Shown here one piece after another: positions 40,360-51,290 of a DNA stretch of 64,000 nt. The notes beneath the pieces were generated by a model. It worked only from the letters and a program-made list of their open reading frames with translations, searched no databases and was not told the DNA's origin. The stretch comes from Mesostigma viride (Eukaryota > Streptophyta > Mesostigmatophyceae > Mesostigmatales > Mesostigmataceae). A program made the translations under genes and the position numbers. Location of the stretch: NCBI GenBank assembly GCA_009746045.1, contig RPFO01000276.1:2196619-2260618 (forward strand). The letters run 5' to 3'. Position 1 is the first letter of the stretch. Each line of letters begins with the position of its first letter.

Positions 40360-41460
40360 TTATGTTATTTCCTCGGGCTGTGGGTCGGTTGGTTGTCCCC
40401 CGCCCTCCGCAGCCATCATGTCAGACGACGCCTGCTCAGCCAGCCGCTGTCGCTCCGTCCGTGGCTCCCTCCGTCGCGCCTGCTCTGCCGGCCGAGCCTC
40501 AGCGTCATCCAGATTTGGGCAAGGCGTCGACGGGCAAGTGGGTGTTTGACACTACCGATGATACGTATGATTCGGCCATGGGTGATTGGCCCTCTGCCTG
40601 ACAGGCCACGACGTCTTCCCCTGTCGCCGCTCCTGCCGCTACCGCTTCTTCCGTCGCGCCCGCCTCCGCCGTCATCCACCAACCGCGCGTTGCTCCTGTT
40701 GGGAAGTCCTCAGCTTCGGTCACGCGTGTTAGCGAGAGTCGTGAGATCCGGCACGTGCGTCTGTGGCCCGACAACGTGGAGCGTTTCCTGGACTTGTTTT
40801 TCACCTTCGTTGCTCGTGGTGAGCTGGTCTTCTATCGGTTCCTCCTGCGCGCCCTCCTTCTGCTGTCGGCAGAGCCCTTCGTGTGCTAGTTTCAGTGTGG
40901 GTTCCTTGACAGGGCCCGTGGACAGGTGGTCCTGACAAAGCTACGATACTACTGGGCTTTCCTCGGCATGTATCTTGATGGCGTCTGGGAGGATGTGTTC
41001 CTCCATCCGTGTAGACAACCATGACAACCCTACTGATGTTGCTCATCACCGGGCGTACATGGCGGTGCTTTTGGCCACCCGTGGTACTTTTCAGGCTACT
41101 GGTGTGTAGACAGAGGGCTCTAGGCCCGACCTGAGGGTTTTGTCCCTCCGGTATATAGAGTCGCCCTCTGGGCTTGGCCAGTTGGTTGGCCGTTCTCTGT
41201 CCTCAGTGTGAACATTGTTTCCTACGCGTGTCCTGCCTAGTGCCGTCCCTCCCGGCAAGCCTCCGTGCAAGGCAGTTAGGGGAGCCTCACACCCGGCGTG
41301 GTGCTGGTGATCCCTACATCGTTTGGGGTGGACCCGAGGTTAACATGTTTTTGCTTTGGGCCTTGGATGGTCAGTCGATTGTGTTAGGCTTTTGTTGGGT
41401 GCGTTAGGTTAAATTCCTACCCCTTTGGTTTCCTCCCTGTACGTAGGGAGAGGGCTCCCT
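40360..41460 (+). pseudogene. Gypsy-2 accessory region between integrase and LTR
   Basis: Pro/Ala-rich coding-like sequence (PAQPAAVAPSVAPSVAPALP), then GKWVFDTTDDTYDSAMGDW and, in shifted frame, RLWPDNVERFLDLFFTFVARG. It occupies the same slot as the 267-codon accessory ORF of Gypsy-1, but I see no convincing similarity between the two. Stops and shifts interrupt it. Confidence 0.45.
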
Positions 41461-41479
41461 ACCTTTGTGGGGGGGGAGG

Positions 41480-42041
41480 TGTTACGTCGCGTAACTTTTG
41501 TTGTTGTTACGGACGTAAATTAGGTCCTTTGTTGCCTCAGCCATTCCGGAACAGTTCGCTGACTTTCCTAGGCTTACGTGTAGTTAGGACCTTTTGGCCG
41601 GTCAGTACCGGGCCTTGTGACGTGGCACTTGTACAGTATGGTGGTTCGGTGCAGTCGCGCCGCGCTGCGTACTTTAGTAGTGGTCCTTTTATCCTGCGTG
41701 TGAACCTTGTGGACGTGCGTTGGTCCTGTAGGCGAGGGTCGATGTCGGCCCGAGCATACACGCCTGTCGGCGATCATTTATGCAGCAGTTGTCCTTCGTG
41801 AATGGCACCCGGCGTGTGTTATGAATTAACACATATTAGCTAGGGTCATGGCAGTGTAGTATTGTTTCCTTCGTAGTACCCTGGTTTTATTCGGTGTATG
41901 GCGTATTATAATAGAATGCATTGAGAACAGAGTCGACGTCCCAGGTCTTTCCACAACATAGCTCCTCATCACTAGGTAACCTCACTAGTTTAGGTGAAGT
42001 CAGGCTAGGCGTTTGGAATAGAGAGGAGCCAGGGCGTAACA
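41480..42041 (+). repeat. Gypsy-2 3' LTR
   Basis: 562 bp, TGTTACGTCG to GGGCGTAACA; inverted and nearly identical copy of 15086-15655. Preceded directly by a purine tract and followed by CTATG. Confidence 0.93.
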
Positions 42042-42046
42042 CTATG

Positions 42047-43888
42047 GCGAATATAACCCCCAAACCTATGCATCACCGTCGTCCCTAAGTGTTCCCAGAC
42101 CCACCGGACAACTTCCCTTCGTCACGGGTGGCACGGCGCTCCTGGAATTGAGCGCCGCACCACCGGGGGTCAAACAGTTCGATATATCGAACTGTTTCCG
42201 GACTATGGGTTAAATGACCTGTGGTAGCTTATACACCGAGACTAGAATTACTGGGGGGCGTGCATGCGGGATCCTTCGCAGGCCCATCTCTCTTCGTTCA
42301 CACTCGGCTGTCATGCATTATTTTAAAACGAGTGATGGGCTAAATAAACCAAGGAAAATGTGGAGCACCGACATGAAGTGAAATAAGCATATCCGCGCAG
42401 CTGAACAGACAAGTGTCAAAGCTTAGACGGCAAAACCATCAAACACCAACCATAAAAACGTCTGTCTTACAGACATGCGTGACGAAATGAAGAACAGAAC
42501 GGTTGTGGGCATCGACGTGAAAAAGACAGCTTCCGTAAGTAAAACGCACGTGAGTGGGAAACACTAGCACTGCATGTACAAGTAGAACTCTCAACCAACA
42601 CTGCCGAGCATTTCAGTCATGCCAGGGATCGGTTGTGATAAAAAAAGGAGGCTGCCCAAAAGCGCCGGAAAAAAAGCAGCGGTCATTCCTAGGCCAGCCT
42701 AAATCATTATCCAGCCCAAAGCCTCCCAGCCATCCCCAGAAAAGTAGCAACGCGAGTAGCTCTTTCATACCACAACAAGGGGGCACGGACGGGGTAGACA
42801 CAGAATACGCTAACTCTCATGAGAAATTCGGCCTTCATTAAGGTTTTTGAAAGGATCCTTCATAAGGAGGCAGGAGGATGCTGCATGGTATTTCGTACCA
42901 TCCATTCAATCCCGCCTACCCCCCTCGGATCTCCGTTCTAAATAGTAATCACGAGGCCAAGTATCCGTGCATTCGTCACGAAGTTCGCTCGTCGTAATGC
43001 CGGACAGGAAACACACCAGCCAGGCTGACAGGCTCCCTGACAAAGCTATGCTGGGGTCGAAATTTGAATCCTTCAGATTGAAAACTAATGAATAGCTCAT
43101 TGCAAGGATAAATTCCTTGCATAGCTAAAGCTTCTTTCCACACGTGCCCCAAGCTTCGTTTCTGTTGGAAAAGGCGGGGCAGCGTAGTAGATGATGATAC
43201 CTAGCCGCCATCATTCACCACTTCCAACAAGGGAAACCTGACCACGCCGTTGGCGGTGAAATGGAGGAAGACGATGCGCACGCTTTCTAGGCACTGAAGC
43301 TCAAGCTTGCCTCACGTTTCAGCTTCAGTATGAGAATTATTTGTCACCATCCAGAATCCAGTCTGCGCGATGTCGTGGCGTTATAGCCAATACCGTACAA
43401 ATTTGTCGGACTTGCAACACAAGATCTTGGGTAGAGACGCTAAGGACGTGAGTTACTACGGTATATACTGTAAGCTTAGCTTCGCGTGCTGTTTTTAGCA
43501 CTGGGGACTGGACTCTGGAGTCAGACCACGGAATGAACTTCCAGACATGGTGTCCGTCGGGCTCTGGTGTTTCTACTACAGTACTATCGCAACCGATCTT
43601 GTGCGCTGTCATTTTTCCCGTTAATCGCAACGCAGCGGAGGCCATAAAACGCTTCCATTTTAAAGAGTAAGAGGACAAAGATAATTCGTTTCTTCAGGCA
43701 TGCATTTCCATCTTTCTTAATATGGGGTCTAGCTATCTAATCATTTCTTGCTGCTACGGTGTCTACAGCCTATCTCGAAGCTACGATCCTCCGCATGCGA
43801 AGAAATGACGGTTTGGCTTTCCTGACGTCGACGCGACTTGGAGCCATGTAATTCTGCCCGCTAGAAAAGAAATTTAACGCGCTTTGCT
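42047..43888. other. Intergenic; upstream region of the J-domain-like gene
   Basis: No supported gene. A minus-strand frame of 113 codons (43678-43337) is the longest without recognisable motif and may be chance. The last few hundred bases should contain the promoter of the 43889 gene. An inverted repeat aacagttcgatatatcgaac lies at 42175-42194. Confidence 0.35.
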
Positions 43889-45081
43889 ATGGCTCAAAGC
43901 AGAGGACAGCAGGACATAGAAGCATGCAGGCGGTGCAAGAGGCTTCTGCATGGGAAATCGATTACCTCTGACTCTGCATCATTTAGGCAATGGGCACGCC
44001 TCAATCATCCTGACCGGGGTGGTGATACCATGACGTTCCAGCAAGTGTCGAGGTATGTGCATTAGGTATTTATCGCGATTCAAATTTCATCCGTTTTCAC
44101 AAATTTACCTTTGGAAGATAGCGCATTCAACTGCAAGCACTCCACCAGTGCGCATGCGCTGTGCAGTGGTGGAGGTCACTGTCAGGCCGTCGTTCGCGCA
44201 TTTCCTACTCTGGCCATTACTTGTCTCGGTCATGGGTATAAAGTGATAGAAAAATGACCTGATGTCTTCTGCCACAGTGTTTGTGTCGTGCATCTGCAAT
44301 ATTGGTGAAACTTCGCAACCTATTTTTGGATTTTTCACCCGCTGGCATGCACTAACAGTGTGAAGTAGTAGCTACCGTGACTTTTTAACTAATACTCCCT
44401 GTTTTGCCCGGCGCACGTCCCCCTCGCAGCTGTTTCGACATGGTGCACAAGGAGCACTGCAACGACCACATCCGGAACATGGAGAGCGACTTGACCGACT
44501 CAAGCACCTTCACCCGCAATGCCCTGCAGGTGCTGCTGTCCAGCCACATTTACCGCGTTGCTGTTGATGGCTGCATGGTCGCGCGGACCATGCTCAAGAC
44601 GCCCCTGCAGCGGCCAACCCCCCAGCGCGTCGTGGGCATCCGGGTGCGCCATAAACGCATCTCGGGGATCCCGCTACGGCTCTGGAACGAGCTGGAAGCA
44701 CAGGTCTCGGTGCCGGTGAACTACAAGGCGGCGCGGCTGACAGAATTAGTCACCTCGCCGCCGGAGCTGCACTCGGTGGGCGTCAACTGGAAGCTTGGCC
44801 GTAACAACGGTCTCGTGCTCGCGCATGACTTTGTGGAGGGTATCGCGGACGAGGGCTGGAAGTACGGCGCATGGCGGCTGTCAGTGCGGCGCACGCTGGG
44901 CCCTGTCAGGGTAGACGTGGGCGTGTCCTACAAGGAGGACGATCGGAGGAACCCGTTGTCGTTGGTCATGGGGGCCAGCATAAACTTCATCGACATACGG
45001 CATGACCAGGAGACGCACGCCGATGAGGCATCTGAGCCTGCAGCTGGTTCGGCCAGCGACAGTGTCGCTGCTGGCAGTTAA
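43889..45081 (+). CDS. Two-exon gene: J-domain-like HPDRGGD motif plus unknown C-terminal domain
   Basis: Exon 1 43889-44052 (ATG in gctATGgct context), intron 44053-44429 (gtatgt...ctcgcag), exon 2 44430-45081; phase 2 is kept, giving 271 residues. Residues about 12-65 contain CRRCKRLL, then SFRQWARLNHPDRGGD and, across the splice, FQQVSSCFDMV: the helix II-HPD loop-helix III pattern of J domains, with a CxxC before it. Canonical J domains stimulate Hsp70 ATPase through HPD. The remainder (about 100-250) is beta-rich in appearance, with GVNWKLGRNNGLVLAHDFVEG and VDVGVSYKEDD, ending in an acidic Ala/Ser tail; I do not recognise it. No signal peptide or membrane helix. Codon use is GC-rich in exon 2, as expected for a host gene. 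Confidence 0.75.
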
Positions 45082-45744
45082 TCCCTCACCCAGTGGCTAC
45101 CTGCCTGAGTACTGCAACCAGACACCGTTCCAAAGTAAATTATGCAAAGTGTGTGGGGACCTCCTAAGTGCAAGTAAGCTTGGCACAGTGCAGGACAAGC
45201 CTTTTACGTGGGGACAACACCCTCGTGTGGCTGCTGCCAGGTATCATTGGCATGGCACAGGGAGGATGCATAGCTCCAATGACCAGGCAGCTGACCAGGT
45301 ATCTCCTGGCTCCAGCCAAGGCTAACTCAGCCATGCAGCTGGACCCTCTGCTGGCCGGCATGCTTGCAACATCGCAACTAGTTTTACTTCAAAAATTGCC
45401 AAGTTGCATGAACCCAGTCCCAAGTTTCCGGCATTTTCTGGGATGTGCCAAGAAGTTGGCCTTAATAATGTGGGTCGTGTTTTGGTCTTGCTGGTCATTT
45501 TTGTGATGTTACGGATTCGGAATGCACATAGGCCTTCCACGACGTCGGAACGCCATGCGTCCAGGAATAGTTGTCTCACTTATTAGGCGATTCAGCTCTG
45601 CCCGCAGGGAGAGCGTGGTCACTATGTCAAGAAGTCGCCTCCAAGGGACCCCTTACAAGCGATTTGGCAACAAATAAATATATGATGTTAGTTACATTAG
45701 TAAACACACGGGCTTCGGACTGTGCTGGCCACCATTAAATTAAA
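45082..45744. other. 3' region of the J-domain-like gene and spacer
   Basis: Probably the 3' UTR followed by intergenic sequence. A plus frame at 45168-45506 is open but has no motif. The segment cgccatgcgtccagg at 45550 recurs at 51829-51843, suggesting a repeat piece. Confidence 0.35.
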
Positions 45745-45759
45745 TTAACCCGTGTTTTT

Positions 45760-45813
45760 TTACAACGCGATACATCGCGTTGTAGGGTTAGAACGCGATG
45801 TATCGCGTTGTAA
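45760..45813. repeat. Long hairpin at left end of the inverted-repeat element
   Basis: ACGCGATACATCGCGT at 45764-45779 is the exact reverse complement of ACGCGATGTATCGCGT at 45793-45808. With flanking bases the arms reach about 25 bp with one mismatch around a short ggg-containing loop. Confidence 0.8.
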
Positions 45814-46101
45814 TCTGACACGTGGCAAACCTATTAAACATGCGATTTTTGGTCTGAAACTTTCAACATTGGTCAGAAACATCTCATAGAATTCAAGAAA
45901 AAATCCTGGTATTTTTGGTATTTTTTTGTGACAGCTGCAAACAAATATGTACCACTGAAATCAGGCATTTTCGCGGGACGAAGGTGAAGACAACGGCGAT
46001 GGCGGCAGGTAGATCTTGCCAGTTTTCGCGCGAATTTCAGTGGCTGTTGGGTGGCACGACCATGATGATGCGTTCAATTAAGGTTGACAATTAGGTTTCT
46101 A

Positions 46102-48095
46102 TAGGCATCGCATGGCTAAATTCATGAGCCACGAGCCACGAGCCACGAGGTAGCCATGGCTGTCGGAGCTCATAACTTTCACGTTTGAGCGCCGAATTCA
46201 GCTGTGAATATCACAATCGCTTCGTCTTTCTAAGACGCACATGCTGATATAATTTTCCGACGCTATTACGCAATATACGATGAGCAAACGCCTCTCGACG
46301 CAACGCAGCCTGGCGGCTGCGCTCGGCAATGAAAATACGCCTGCAGCTTCGGCTGCCGCTTCGCCCACCGGCCCAGATGGCAACGGTGACACTAGTAAGG
46401 CACTGGTGCTCGCCCAGCCTCCCGGGCTCGCCTCGCCATCAGCATCGCCTGAACCTAAGCGCAGTCGCTCTGCTGAGCCGCCCTGGGAAGAGCGCTCCTT
46501 TGACGTCAACAGCCCCGACTTCTGGCAACGCAGCCCCACTTGGATTATGGAAGACTTTTATTACGGCAATCACGCCTCGCTTCTAGCCCTGTGCGTGTAC
46601 TTCACGTCCCACAACCGTGGCCGCTGGCCTGGTGACGGCAGGCTTGTCGACCCCGCCGAGGCTCTCCCAATCATTCACCGCATGCCTCGCCCCAAGCTTC
46701 AACGCTTCGCCCTCTGCTCCCTTCTTGGACGCTCCGAATCCGAGCTCTGGGCTCCCAAACCGCCCCCCTTCCCCTCCGAAGCCTCCATCCGCACCCTCCT
46801 CAAGGAAGCTTTCGAGCAGCACGTGACCCCTCTTGCCGCAGATGTGGCGGCACTTGGCGGCACGCTGGCTGCTGAGCTCCCCACCATTCCCACCGCCACC
46901 GCCACCCTCCTCGCCTCCACCCCCCCCCCCTCCGTCTCCACCGACTCCATCACCGCCCAGCTCCGCGACATCGACCAGCGCCTCAAGGATAATGCAATCG
47001 CTATCGAGGTCTTGCAGAACACAGCCGGCCTCACCGCCCAGGCAGTGAAGGACATTGCCGCCAAGCCAGCCCCGGCTGGCCTGGCCGGCGATGCTCCTCC
47101 CATCACGACCTGGGCGGACATGCTTAAGCAACATACCACCTCCACCACCTCCGCCGTCGCAGCCCAGCTCCAGCGGCAGACGCTTGACCTCCGCGAGGAG
47201 GCCGAGCTCGCCAAGCGCAGCCTCAACGTCATTGTCAAGAATCTCAAGATGGAGGAAGGTGAGAATTCCGAGAAGCTTGCGCGTGCTTTTGAGAGAGAAA
47301 TCCTTGATCGCATGGGCCTTACTGGTGAGATCGAGCTGGCCGCCCACCGCCTTCCCCGCGCGCGGGGTAAGGCCGGGCCGCCCCCGCTCCTTCTCACCTT
47401 TAAGACCCCGGCGGACAAGATTTCTTTTCTCAGACGCCGCAAGCGGCTCGAGAAGACTCTCTTCACCCTTGACGACGACTTGACCCTGGCACAGCAACAA
47501 CGGCGACGGGAGCTATGGTCGACCTACCTCCAGCTCCGGCAGACCAAGGCGGGCCAGCCGGTGTACTGGAAGGGGGCGGCCATCTACGTCGGCCACAAGC
47601 CCTGGCAAGCGACCCCCTCGACCACCGCGGCCCCAGCAACTCCAGCCCCAGCCTAGGGGAATACAGCAGTAGTGTAGAATAGTTAGACCGTGGCCTTGTA
47701 CATGCCCGCCTCCTACAGGCACTATACCAGCTGAGGCCTAGCCTTTTTAGTCATGTACATGTGTGCCTATGATGTGCCACACTCCAGACGATGCCTAGCC
47801 TTATTTAGTAATGTTGTGCCCATGCAGGGAGTCACTCTCTGCTGAGAAGCCATGCCATAGCCCTTGTATAGCCATGATGATCTTCCCCCTCACAGGCATG
47901 CTCCCCCCTTACCCGGGCATAGCGTGATAGACCATGAGGGTGCGGGTGCCCTGGTGCACCTAGAGCAAGTGTTGTTTACATTCCCACCCTTGCAGGAAGT
48001 AGCTTAGAATGTATTATAGGCTCATATGCCCCTTCTCAGGGCTATGTGCTACATATACTCCCAACGGAGTTATGTTCCTAATTAATTAATTAATT
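46102..48095 (+). mobile_element. ORF1-only non-LTR element, copy D (intact)
   Basis: About 2.0 kb, with leader starting near taggcatcgcatgg and cacgagccacgag repeats, a 5' hairpin (46223-46237), one long ORF, a 3' hairpin at 48057-48070 and a (ttaa)n tail. TTAGGTTTCTA precedes the element (46091-46101) and follows its tail (48098-48108), an 11-bp or longer target duplication typical of target-primed reverse transcription. No endonuclease or RT is encoded, so it needs a partner. Confidence 0.88.
46280..47656 (+). CDS. LINE-type ORF1 protein (RNA-binding), intact
   Basis: 458 residues. The N-terminus (1-85) is Pro/Ala/Ser-rich with an EPKRSRS nuclear-localisation-like cluster. A helical region (about 90-190) follows, then coiled-coil-like heptads around SITAQLRDIDQRL and the 270-330 segment. 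Residues about 325-440 resemble the RRM-plus-C-terminal-domain layout of L1-type ORF1: LNVIVKNLKMEEGE, LAAHRLPRARGKAG, LLLTFKTPADKISFLRRR and FTLDDDLTLAQQQRRREL. The same pattern is found in the ORF1 tail of the full LINE at 60695-61117. L1-type ORF1 proteins bind element RNA and act as chaperones. It is expressed from an element with no RT. Copies A, B, C and E are broken versions. Confidence 0.85.
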   Translation: MSKRLSTQRSLAAALGNENTPAASAAASPTGPDGNGDTSKALVLAQPPGLASPSASPEPKRSRSAEPPWEERSFDVNSPDFWQRSPTWIMEDFYYGNHASLLALCVYFTSHNRGRWPGDGRLVDPAEALPIIHRMPRPKLQRFALCSLLGRSESELWAPKPPPFPSEASIRTLLKEAFEQHVTPLAADVAALGGTLAAELPTIPTATATLLASTPPPSVSTDSITAQLRDIDQRLKDNAIAIEVLQNTAGLTAQAVKDIAAKPAPAGLAGDAPPITTWADMLKQHTTSTTSAVAAQLQRQTLDLREEAELAKRSLNVIVKNLKMEEGENSEKLARAFEREILDRMGLTGEIELAAHRLPRARGKAGPPPLLLTFKTPADKISFLRRRKRLEKTLFTLDDDLTLAQQQRRRELWSTYLQLRQTKAGQPVYWKGAAIYVGHKPWQATPSTTAAPATPAPA

Positions 48096-49500
48096 AATTA
48101 GGTTTCTACGAGTTTGTTGAGGTACTGGGGCAAAGGAAACGTAGTTTTTTCCAGTTTCTCACCCAAAAAATGCGGAAACCCTGGAAACCGGCATACATAT
48201 TATTACGTCAAGACTCGGGTCTGCTGCGGCACCATGCTTGGTATTTCCATGGTGTTTCGACTTCTTAACACATGTTTATTCATTCCGAACGCCCGGACTC
48301 TCGGCTGAGATTTGTGCAGACTTTTATTGGGTAGCTCCGGGCATGATGGTGCCTGCAAATAGCGTAAGGCGTGACCGTGGCTATTGCTACGGTATGCTGT
48401 ATTTTCCTGGAAATGGCCTCTGCCACCGGCTCAATAGTGAGCACTTGCAGGCGTAAGTATATCGTGTTTCTACCTAGTTTCTGCCAGTTTTCCACTTATT
48501 TCTGCCGACCTCTGCCCAGCCTCTCTAAGACCGCCATCCTACTCGACGTTGCTTGCATGTCAGCCATAGCAGGTTGCAGTTGTGCAGTATTTAGGTGCTG
48601 TATACGTCGTCAAGCCGTGCATATATCGTGAGGATTGGATGTTGATGGTTTATACTGGGTTGATTGTGCAAGAAGATCAGCTAGGTGCCCATAATCATGG
48701 TGTATAATCATGTGTTGTTAGCATCTTGCCACCATTTGCTAGCGCATGCACTCCAGCGTCAACTTTGCCTGCATGTAAGCTCATGGATCACTCAACCTAT
48801 CCAAGCCTTGCATTACACGTGCCTCTTTCTTTCAGTATTGCACGCCTTATGGAATGAAAACCCAGCACCTCCGTTCCCACGAGGCATGTGCTCAACACGT
48901 TGTGAGAGTGGATGATGCTTTGGCTATGGCTGCCTGATTCAGTCATATTAGGTCATCCAGTCATGATGTTTGATGCATGCTTGATGCTGTATAACTTATA
49001 CAACACCTATTTTCAACGTTTTGACCCAAGCTCACTATGGCCCCGTTTATGGGGCTCGTGTCGTTGCGTCATGTTGTGAAGGGCTTTCATTTTACCCACT
49101 GCGTTGTACTGCGTTGTAATTGTGATGCTAATGAAAAATAGCTCCAGTGGCCCAATGGGCCTGAGTTTTGTTTCACAGAGCCTGCATATGTTGCCCATAG
49201 CTCGTGCAAGAAGCCAGATTTTTTTCATGAACCAAATGTTGTGAATTTAAGCGCATGACTTGTGACCTAGGGTCAAGAAATCGCGGTCATGGTCAGACCC
49301 GCCTGTATTCAAACCAGTGTATCTCTCTAATGAATTAGCATTTTGTAGGTCTGAGTGGCTCAAAAAATCCTTTGATTTATGGGCTTTCAGGAAAGTATAT
49401 ACATGACCATGAAAAAAAAAAATTCCTTAGGTGCTATACGCGTTCTAAAAAAGGCTTACAACGCGATATATCGCGTTCTAATTAAAAAAACACGCGTTAA

Positions 49501-51290
49501 ATTAAATTATAGCATGCCTCCGTGGGGAGATCATGTAGCACATATTCCATGATGGATGGGTGGAGGAAGCCGCGTAATCGAACTATCCTAACTCTAAGCT
49601 ATCTAGTCTAGAAAATCCTCACTACACTACTCATCAAAACGCCTCCTCCGCTTGGGGGGAGGGGGCTTGCCCACAGGGTCGGGCGTGTGCGCCTTGACAA
49701 TCTTCTTCCCCCGCGTCTTGTCCTGCATGGCAGTCCAAAGACGGGAGAGAGAGTGGATGCGGTGCTCAAACTGGGCTGGGACCACTAGGTCGTCCAGCAA
49801 CATCTGGATGTAGTTCGTGACAGGTTTCCCCACCCTTTTGGGAATGCCCTCGGGGCCAGGCCAGGTCAGAATGTGTCGCCCTGGCTGGCCAAGCCGCTGG
49901 GGGCCGGCCAGACCAAGGGCGGTGTCGACCTGGCTGGTGCGAGCAAGGTGTCCTACAAATGCTATCCTACGCTGCCTAGTTTTCATCTTATTAATCTCGT
50001 CCGAAATACGAGGCATGCCATGATACAAAGACTCTGATGACGGGCGCTCGGAAAACCCTACGTTAAGGACCTGTCGGAGCATCCTGTAAACCGTGCCGTC
50101 TAGCCTAGCTGCCAGTTTGGGTGTGAGTGTCCACGCCTCGGCGCCATACGAGAGCACCGTGAGGACGAGGACCTTGAATTAGAGCATGCGCTTGCGGTGC
50201 TCGCCCAGGCCCTTCGAGCGCCAGTAGGTGTTGAGCGAACGGAGCTTGGCCCAGGAAAGGCCGATGCGGGTCGGTCCACATCGTCGTCGGTGTCAGGAAG
50301 CCAACTCCCCAACAGCTTGAAGCGGTCGCGGAACGGGACCTCCGTCCCGTCAGAGCAGGCGCGCCGGGCAGCGGTGGTGTACTGGAGGCCCCAATCACCA
50401 TCGCCTCAGTTTTGACACTAATCTCCAACCCCACCGCCCGCGCCTCCAGGCCCAGACAGTCCAGCCAGGTCTGAATGTGCTCGGGGCTCTCGATGAGGGT
50501 GGTGTCATCCGCATAAATCAGGTCGATCGGCCGGCAAGGCGGTAACCAGGTCTAACCCGGTTAGACCTGGGCCGCCGTGCTCTTTCACGTTAAGGATGTC
50601 CAAGCCTGGCTTGAACCCCTTAAGAGCAGTAAAGCGCGCACGTGCCCGGCGCATGACGTGATCCACGACAATAATGAACAGGTATGGGGACAGGACACAA
50701 ACTTGCCACACCCCGTGGTGAAGGGGGAATGGTGCATGGGGTGGTGCCTTTCGCAGTCCGCACTACTGCCTTTGAGCCCTCATACAGTCGGCGAATGGCA
50801 GCAATAAACGCAGGTGGTACCCGATCCAGAGCTAGGATGGCCCAAAGAGCCTCCCAGAGAACCGTGTCAAAGGCCTTGGTATAGTCAACAAAAATGAAGA
50901 CCAGCGGCAAACTGTCAGGGGGAAGGCGACGCACCTCCTCTATCAACCGGCGCGCGACAAACACACCCATGACAGTGTTACGACCACGACGGAAACCCAT
51001 CTGAGACTCACCCAGGTGTGGGTCCAGCGCGGCGCGGAGCCTGTGCAGCATCATGCGCATGAAGACCTTCAGCGCGGCGCTCTGGCCGGAGGCAGACACC
51101 CCGGTGGTTACCGGGGTCAGCAGCAGAGCCCTTCTTGTACAGCATGACGCGGATGGCCGTCTGCCACTCAGCAGGCGGAGGCTCGTCAGAGAGCAGGATA
51201 CGGTTGCAGAACGCCAGCAGAAGATCCCTAACCGCCGGATCAGGGGTCTTCAGCAGCTCAGCGCGCAGAAAGGTGGTCGATCGGCACCAT
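49501..51290 (-). mobile_element. LINE, 5'-truncated copy with RT domain
   Basis: Minus strand from about 51290 to the tail at 49501. Contains RT motifs from GESQMGFRRGRNTVMGVFVA and FIFVDYTKAFDTVLWEALW through the YADD region (frame broken there by a duplication-like insertion at 50522-50572) to the conserved C-terminus ending in PPPPKRRRRFDE. It keeps the LALDRVPPAFIAAIRRLYEG reading that is frameshifted in the 56.3-kb copy. Extra bases (for example gatcggccg near 50525) break the ORF. Confidence 0.9.

Larger units (their letters stand above)
38763..42041 (+). mobile_element. Gypsy-2, 3' half (RNase H-integrase-accessory region-3' LTR)
   Basis: Plus strand: RNase H, a decayed integrase, a 1.2-kb accessory region, a polypurine tract (tttgtggggggggagg ending at 41479) and the 3' LTR at 41480-42041. 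It complements the 5' half at 12190-15655. The five bases after the LTR (CTATG, 42042-42046) are the partner of 15656-15660 in inverted orientation. Domain order RNase H then integrase is that of Ty3/gypsy. The RT catalytic part is missing from both halves. Confidence 0.85.
45745..49500. mobile_element. Terminal-inverted-repeat element containing an ORF1-only insertion
   Basis: Left end 45745 on: TTAACCCGTGTTTTTTTA, then ACGCGATACATCGCGTTGTA. Right end, read inward on the minus strand from 49500: TTAACGCGTGTTTTTTTAAT, then ACGCGATATATCGCGTTGTA. This gives about 45 bp of imperfect terminal inverted repeats. The left end also folds into a long hairpin (45760-45813). After removal of the ORF1-only element at 46102-48095 about 1.75 kb remains, with no transposase seen. 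Both ends adjoin (aaatt)n tracts, so a target duplication cannot be separated from the repeat. Type unassigned; probably a non-autonomous DNA element. Confidence 0.55.

Noticed and set aside
40416-41049. Minus-strand ORFs over the Gypsy-2 accessory region
   Set aside because: Antisense frames in GC-rich coding-like sequence without motifs.
43337-43678. Minus-strand 113-codon ORF as a host gene
   Set aside because: No motif, no intron support and no neighbouring exon found; left as intergenic.
46583-47500. Minus-strand 305-codon ORF
   Set aside because: Antisense shadow of the intact ORF1 (46280-47656); low-complexity Gly/Leu/Glu composition.
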